From NCBI GenBank assembly GCA_021199595.1, contig JAJQHT010000161.1, positions 1-6,667 of the forward strand: a stretch of DNA of 6,667 nucleotides, written 5' to 3'. Numbering within the stretch: position 1 is the first letter of the stretch; every line of letters starts with the position of its first letter. The notes under the pieces are model-generated. The model was not told the origin of the DNA. It was given only the letters and a program-made list of their open reading frames with translations, and did not search any database. This stretch comes from Oscillospiraceae bacterium (lineage in GTDB: Bacteria > Bacillota > Clostridia > Oscillospirales > Oscillospiraceae). The position numbers and the translations under genes are program-made. This document shows positions 5,642 to 6,667 of the stretch, piece after piece.

Positions 5642-5980
5642 TCACTTATCCTTCCGCAGACGATTCAGGCCGCCCATCATGCCAAAGTAGATAGCGATGA
5701 TGGCAACAATCAGCGCCCCCCAGAATATCCATTGCTTTTCAAACAGAATATAAGCCGCTACGAACAGGAACGCCACCGCCAAACCGCCGAACACAACGGC
5801 AACGCCCTGATATTCAGCCTTTTTATCTATTTTCTCCCGCTGCTCCGGGGTGGCCAGCGTCCAGGCCTGGGAGATGAGCGGCCCCTTGCACATGGCGGAG
5901 CGAATGGCGAAAACGCCCATGCCGATTGCGGCAATGACGATAACGGCGGCGAAAATTATCTGCCATAATTCAAATTCCAT
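5642..5980 (-). CDS. Small three-helix membrane protein, DUF3784-like
   Basis: This 112-residue protein has three clear hydrophobic segments: about 6-26, 58-80 and 84-103. Between the first two is a polar loop with TLATPEQREKIDKKAEYQG (41-59). A basic tail, NRLRKDK, ends it. The arrangement of one helix, a short charged loop with a PEE/PEQ-R-x-KID-K-type stretch, and a helical hairpin resembles the Firmicutes DUF3784 family of unknown function. That assignment is by pattern only. The ATG at 5980 has GGAGG seven bases upstream, and a TATAAT box lies about 25 bases further up. Transcription converges on the carbonic anhydrase-like gene at a shared terminator. No function can be assigned. Confidence 0.78.
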   Translation of the reverse strand: MEFELWQIIFAAVIVIAAIGMGVFAIRSAMCKGPLISQAWTLATPEQREKIDKKAEYQGVAVVFGGLAVAFLFVAAYILFEKQWIFWGALIVAIIAIYFGMMGGLNRLRKDK

Positions 5981-6005
5981 TGGGAAGCCTCCAGCTTTTT
6001 TTCCT

Positions 6006-6035
6006 ATTATACGTCATAAACGCGCTCTGGCGCAA
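6006..6035 (-). promoter_or_regulatory. Probable promoter of the small membrane protein gene
   Basis: On the minus strand a perfect TATAAT (6011-6006) lies 18 bases after TTGCGC (6035-6030), which matches only three of the six -35 consensus bases. Transcription would begin near 5999, giving a leader of roughly 20 bases that contains the GGAGG site. I saw no equally good plus-strand promoter for the antiporter in the same 125-base gap. Confidence 0.5.
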
Positions 6036-6105
6036 GTATGTTTTTCGCGCTTTCCGCATATCCTTGGGACGGGATAAGGTTGTACTTCTGAAAGGCGGTG
6101 TTGTT

Positions 6106-6667
6106 ATGGCGCTGTGGCTGGCGCTGATTTTATTTGTGGCAGGCATCCTCTTGGTCGTGAGGGGCGGAGACTGGTTCGTGGATGCGGCGGGACGGATCGC
6201 ACAGGCGCTTGGGGTTCCGCCGTTTATTATTGGGGCCACCATCGTATCTCTGGCGACCACCATGCCGGAGATGATTGTCTCCATTCTGTCCGCCGTCCAG
6301 GGAAAGACAGATATGGCTGTGGGAAACGCTGTAGGTTCCGTGACGGCGAATACGGCGCTCATCCTGGGGCTTGCCATGGTGTTCATGCCCGTGTCTCTGC
6401 CGCGGCGAGATTATCTGGGCCAATGTATGCTGCTTATAAGCGCAGCGGCGGTGATGCTGGCCGGATGTGGAAACGGGTATCTGACCATATGGGCCAGCGT
6501 GGCGCTTGTTTGTCTGCTGCTGGCGTTTGTGGAGCAAAACCTCCACACCGCCTCGCTTGAACGGGAGAATGCCGAAAGAGAAGAGACGTGTGTGAGCATG
6601 GGGAGGAACGCGGGGTTATTCCTCCTGGGGGCCGCCGCCATTGTGGGCGGGTCGCAGCTTCTGGTAC
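6106..6667 (+). CDS. Sodium/calcium antiporter (CaCA family), N-terminal half, runs off the right edge
   Basis: This is the first 187 codons of a membrane antiporter of the Ca2+/cation antiporter superfamily (YrbG/CaxA type), which exports Ca2+ against Na+ or H+. The N-terminal helix (3-18) is followed by the conserved RGGDWFVDAA (19-28). The alpha-1 repeat spans about 43-88: GATIVSLATTMPEMIVS with Pro54 and the ion-binding Glu55, then GNAVGSVTANTALILG (73-88). Further helices lie at about 105-120 and 127-141. After a charged cytoplasmic loop (145-165) the second half starts, and the alpha-2 repeat should lie beyond the window; family members are about 310-330 residues. Two positions differ from the usual wording: ATTMPE replaces GTSxPE and GSVTAN replaces GSNIFN. 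The ATG at 6106 has AAAGG ten bases upstream, and there is no in-frame ATG further up. Confidence 0.9.
   Translation, partial: MALWLALILFVAGILLVVRGGDWFVDAAGRIAQALGVPPFIIGATIVSLATTMPEMIVSILSAVQGKTDMAVGNAVGSVTANTALILGLAMVFMPVSLPRRDYLGQCMLLISAAAVMLAGCGNGYLTIWASVALVCLLLAFVEQNLHTASLERENAEREETCVSMGRNAGLFLLGAAAIVGGSQLLV

Noticed and set aside
5537..5968. Plus-strand ORF with a signal-peptide-like stretch (MLLTQLLFGLLSLILP) from about 5609
   Set aside because: The hydrophobic stretch is encoded by the right arm of the bidirectional terminator and by antisense of the small membrane protein. There is no ribosome binding site, because the upstream AAAGGAG belongs to the terminator stem.
5970..6386. 138-residue minus-strand ORF overlapping the antiporter start and the intergenic gap
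   Set aside because: It is rich in Thr, Ser, Pro and Ala, as expected for the reverse of membrane-helix codons. It is opposite a clear CaCA protein and overlaps the start and ribosome binding site of the small membrane protein gene.
1..6667. A single polyphosphate/ion homeostasis island joining all the genes
   Set aside because: Polyphosphate, calcium export and pH or CO2 handling could be linked in principle, but the genes lie on alternating strands with separate promoters and terminators. Only ppx and ppk are demonstrably one unit.

Overview
The window looks like a chromosomal housekeeping segment of a moderately GC-rich Firmicute, most likely a gut-type Clostridia of the Oscillospiraceae kind. 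This rests on strong GGAGG-type ribosome binding sites, a GC-rich codon style, a small three-helix membrane protein that resembles the Firmicutes family DUF3784, and clostridial-looking versions of the conserved enzymes. The species assignment is inference.

Layout from left to right. Positions 1-561 (minus) hold the N-terminal 187 residues of a HAD type IIA (NagD-like) sugar or nucleotide phosphatase; the gene runs off the left edge. Positions 676-3731 (minus) hold a two-gene polyphosphate operon: a short Ppx/GppA exopolyphosphatase followed by polyphosphate kinase PPK1, joined by a 4-base ATGA overlap. Upstream is an AT-rich leader (about 3732-3894) with a long inverted repeat. Next comes an orphan piece of coding sequence on the plus strand (about 3895-4092) that reads as the last 50 or so residues of a type III pantothenate kinase (CoaX) with no start and no N-terminal two-thirds. 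A strong terminator at 4110-4160 ends the minus-strand TauE/SafE (DUF81) membrane transporter at 4180-4944. A consensus promoter (TTGACA, 17 bases, TATAAT) and a leader hairpin precede a plus-strand gamma-class carbonic anhydrase-like hexapeptide protein at 5074-5577. A bidirectional terminator separates it from a convergent small membrane protein (5642-5980, minus). The window ends with the first 187 residues of a plus-strand sodium/calcium antiporter (from 6106).

Functional reading. PPK1 makes polyphosphate reversibly from ATP and the Ppx protein degrades it from the ends, so the coupled pair sets the polyphosphate pool. The other genes (anion exporter-type transporter, carbonic anhydrase-like protein, Ca2+/Na+ antiporter, HAD phosphatase) are separate units with their own promoters or terminators, and nothing in the sequence ties them to one pathway. 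I found no mobile element, CRISPR array, tRNA or rRNA gene, and no convincing new multi-gene system. The least ordinary items are the coaX remnant, the inverted repeat and repeated TTTACA hexamers upstream of ppx, and the hairpin that overlaps the promoter of the HAD gene.
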